Made by a program: the position numbers and the translations under genes
Assembly: GCA_964353255.1 (NCBI GenBank)
Contig: CAYGVJ010000184.1
Coordinates: 1-9,351 of the forward strand
From: VFZS01 sp964353255
GTDB lineage: Bacteria > Acidobacteriota > Terriglobia > Bryobacterales > Bryobacteraceae
Length of the DNA stretch: 9,351 nt
Direction of reading: 5' to 3'
Shown: positions 7,454 to 9,351 of the stretch, piece after piece
Position numbering within the stretch: position 1 is the stretch's first letter
Layout: the number at the start of each line of letters is the position of its first letter
Notes under the pieces: generated by a model
Told to the model about the DNA's origin: nothing
The model's input: only the letters and a program-made list of their open reading frames with translations
Databases searched by the model: none

Positions 7454-9265
7454 ATGTACGTCCCGAGCGAAGTAAACATATTCACGGCTAAACCAGAGCC
7501 GCTGATCGAACTTCTCACAGGCATCCATAACCACAAAGTGGCTCTCCCGGACTTTCAGCGTCCGTGGATCTGGGAGCCAGAGATGGTACGCGATCTCATA
7601 GTCTCCATAGCCTATCGGTATCCTGCCGGAAGTCTGCTCACGATGCCGGTTACGCACACCAGTTTCGCACTGCGCCCATTCTGCGGGGCCGGCGACTCCC
7701 TCAAGGCAACACCCACTCTCATGGTTCTCGATGGGCAGCAGCGACTGACCAGCCTCTACCAAGCGCTGTACGCCAGTGACGGAGTCAGGTCCAACGGGCG
7801 TAACGGCCACTTTTATCTTGACCTCAACGAGTTGCTGGCAGATCGCGACGGCATCGAGGTTGGCGACCCTCACTTCGAGCGAGCCCTGTTCTATGTGACG
7901 GAGGAGAAGGGCGGCAAACGTGTGCGGTACGAGGGGCTCACCCCGGTCTACGAACTCAGTGCGCGCGAGATGGAACTTGCGGCCGGCGCTCTACCCATGA
8001 ATCTGCTTTTCGAGACAAATGATCAACTGTCGGAATGGAGGACGGCATACCTCGTAGCTCGGTCGGGCAACGATATGCAGCGGTTCCTCAGTCTCAACCA
8101 GGATTGGGAGAGACTCGTTGCGCCCTGGCTCCATCGCATTCGGACTTACCCGTTCCCGGTGGTCGAACTCCGGCCCGACATGCCCCTTGGCGCCATCTGC
8201 CATATCTTTGAAAAGGTCAACAGCACTGGTGTCCCACTGGGCGTGTTTGATCTCTGCACGGCCATTTTGTGGGCGCAAGGGTTCCGCTTGAATCGTGAGT
8301 GGGAGAAGACATGCAAGGAACTGGCTCAAGTGTTTCCGATGCACAGGCCCGAGGGGACGCACTTCCTTCAGGGTTTGTCGTTGCTTGACTCGCTAGATCG
8401 GAAGCTCACCAGGGACCATGGGCAGGTTGGCGTGACCTGTCGAAAACAGGATCTGCTGGCGATGAAGGCCGCGACGGTGGGGAAGTGGTGGCCCGTGCTG
8501 GTGGAAGGGTACAAGGAGGCTGCTAAGTTTCTTGCAGACGAGGGGGTTCTATCTGAGAGCATGCTACCGTATTCGACTCTGGTGATTCCACTGACTGCCA
8601 TTTTTTCCCACGTGAGACACCGGCAAGGGGATGTTCATGTCGGCGCGGCGCGGGGCAAGGTGAGCCGGTGGTTTTGGTGCTCGGTCTTCAGCCAGCGTTA
8701 CGGCGCTCAAGTGGAGACGACCGCCGCCAAGGACTTCGAGCAGGTGGTCGCCTGGGTGCAGGGTGGGGATGCACCGGACGTGGTCAAGGCCTTCGCATTT
8801 CGGGCCGACGTTCTTCAGGAGGTCAGGTCAATCAGAAACGCAGTGTACAAGGGTGTTTTATGTCTGCTGGCACGAGATGGCGCACTTGATTTTGGCGGCG
8901 GGGGCAAGTTGTCGACAGCCCTGTTCTTTGACACTCGGCAGGATCACCATCACATATTTCCGTTGGCGGCGCTTGCGGATCTGGGCGTGACCGACCCTCG
9001 CGCTCATTCCATCATTAACAGGACCTTGATCAGTGCGGCGGCCAACCGCAGCATCGGTGGGAAGAGGCCGTCCCGGTACGTGAGGGATTTCCGCCTCAGA
9101 TTGAAGGATGGTGTGGGATTCGATGCGATCCTTCGGAGCCACCAGATTGATCCCGAGCTCTTGTCGGCTGATAGCTGGCACGATTTCCTGAGGGATCGCC
9201 GGGAGCGCCTCCGAAAGCTCGTTGAGACCGCATGCGGGGGTCTCGTGCAGGCGTTTTCAGACTGA
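7454..9265 (+). CDS. DUF262 + HNH protein, GmrSD/SspE-like restriction or defence nuclease
   Basis: This 603-residue protein joins an N-terminal DUF262 domain to a C-terminal HNH-type nuclease. DUF262 is seen in LPDFQRPWIW (residues 31-40), YPAGSLL (56-62), the signature LDGQQRLTSL (92-101, nucleotide-binding or hydrolysing in studied members) and FEKVNSTGVPLGVFDL (252-267). The nuclease part has DHHHIFP (497-503), NRTLIS (522-527) and N531 in ANRSIGGKRPS. These give the His and Asn ligands expected for the DUF1524/HNH group. Relatives include GmrSD, a type IV enzyme cutting glucosylated hydroxymethylcytosine DNA, and SspE, which senses phosphorothioate DNA. Which modification, if any, this one senses cannot be told. 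GGAG at 7442-7445 supports the ATG start. Codon use is visibly more A/T-tolerant than in gatB, suggesting separate acquisition. No methylase or modification gene is in the window, so it appears to be a stand-alone gene. Confidence 0.85.
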   Translation: MYVPSEVNIFTAKPEPLIELLTGIHNHKVALPDFQRPWIWEPEMVRDLIVSIAYRYPAGSLLTMPVTHTSFALRPFCGAGDSLKATPTLMVLDGQQRLTSLYQALYASDGVRSNGRNGHFYLDLNELLADRDGIEVGDPHFERALFYVTEEKGGKRVRYEGLTPVYELSAREMELAAGALPMNLLFETNDQLSEWRTAYLVARSGNDMQRFLSLNQDWERLVAPWLHRIRTYPFPVVELRPDMPLGAICHIFEKVNSTGVPLGVFDLCTAILWAQGFRLNREWEKTCKELAQVFPMHRPEGTHFLQGLSLLDSLDRKLTRDHGQVGVTCRKQDLLAMKAATVGKWWPVLVEGYKEAAKFLADEGVLSESMLPYSTLVIPLTAIFSHVRHRQGDVHVGAARGKVSRWFWCSVFSQRYGAQVETTAAKDFEQVVAWVQGGDAPDVVKAFAFRADVLQEVRSIRNAVYKGVLCLLARDGALDFGGGGKLSTALFFDTRQDHHHIFPLAALADLGVTDPRAHSIINRTLISAAANRSIGGKRPSRYVRDFRLRLKDGVGFDAILRSHQIDPELLSADSWHDFLRDRRERLRKLVETACGGLVQAFSD

Positions 9266-9326
9266 GGCTCACACCGATGGATGATGCCAGTGGGCGCCAC
9301 CCCAGGGCGGCCATGCTGGCTCGTGA

Positions 9327-9351
9327 ACATGGAGAAGGGCCACCTGCGCTG
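9327..9351 (+). pseudogene. Start of a second gatB-derived fragment, cut by the window edge
   Basis: The last 25 bases are identical to gatB positions 5550-5574, encoding the block MEKGHLRC (GatB residues 197-204). The match begins abruptly after unrelated DNA, 61 bases after the DUF262 gene stop codon, in the same orientation as gatB. How far it continues is unknown. It could be a short remnant, a longer duplicated 3' part of gatB, or the edge of an assembly repeat. Confidence 0.7.

Overview
The window looks like chromosomal DNA from a GC-rich Gram-negative bacterium, most plausibly Acidobacteriota (Solibacteres/Bryobacterales-like). The main clue is a very long Oar-like TonB-dependent receptor with an N-terminal carboxypeptidase-regulatory-like domain, a family greatly expanded in that phylum. 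The assignment is inference; no rRNA or tRNA lies in the window.

Layout. 1-209: a hairpin that may end an upstream gene, then a good sigma70-like promoter and leader. 210-4157 (+): the outer-membrane receptor. 4158-4427: a short non-coding stretch holding a degenerate piece of gatB and nested inverted repeats. 4428-4882 (-): a hicB-hicA toxin-antitoxin pair with an ATGA overlap. 4883-4963: divergent promoter region with a perfect TATAAT facing gatB. 4964-6424 (+): intact gatB, the B subunit of the tRNA-dependent amidotransferase. 6494-7253 (+): an overlapping MNT nucleotidyltransferase / HEPN pair. 7254-7453: non-coding, with a 12-bp inverted repeat. 7454-9265 (+): a 603-residue DUF262 + HNH protein of the GmrSD/SspE type, probably a defence nuclease. 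9266-9351: non-coding, ending in a second gatB-derived piece cut by the window edge.

How the parts relate. The receptor is an independent uptake gene. The right-hand two thirds is a small accessory cluster built around a housekeeping gene: HicBA on one side of gatB, MNT-HEPN and a DUF262-HNH nuclease on the other. The most unusual feature is that this cluster is bracketed by two gatB-derived fragments in the same orientation as gatB. The left one matches codons about 36-64 (around the CPVC zinc motif) and the right one matches codons about 196-204 (the MEKGHLRC block). Their order follows gatB itself, as if accessory DNA together with a complete gatB had entered or recombined at an older gatB copy. 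This is a hypothesis; the sequence similarity is directly visible.
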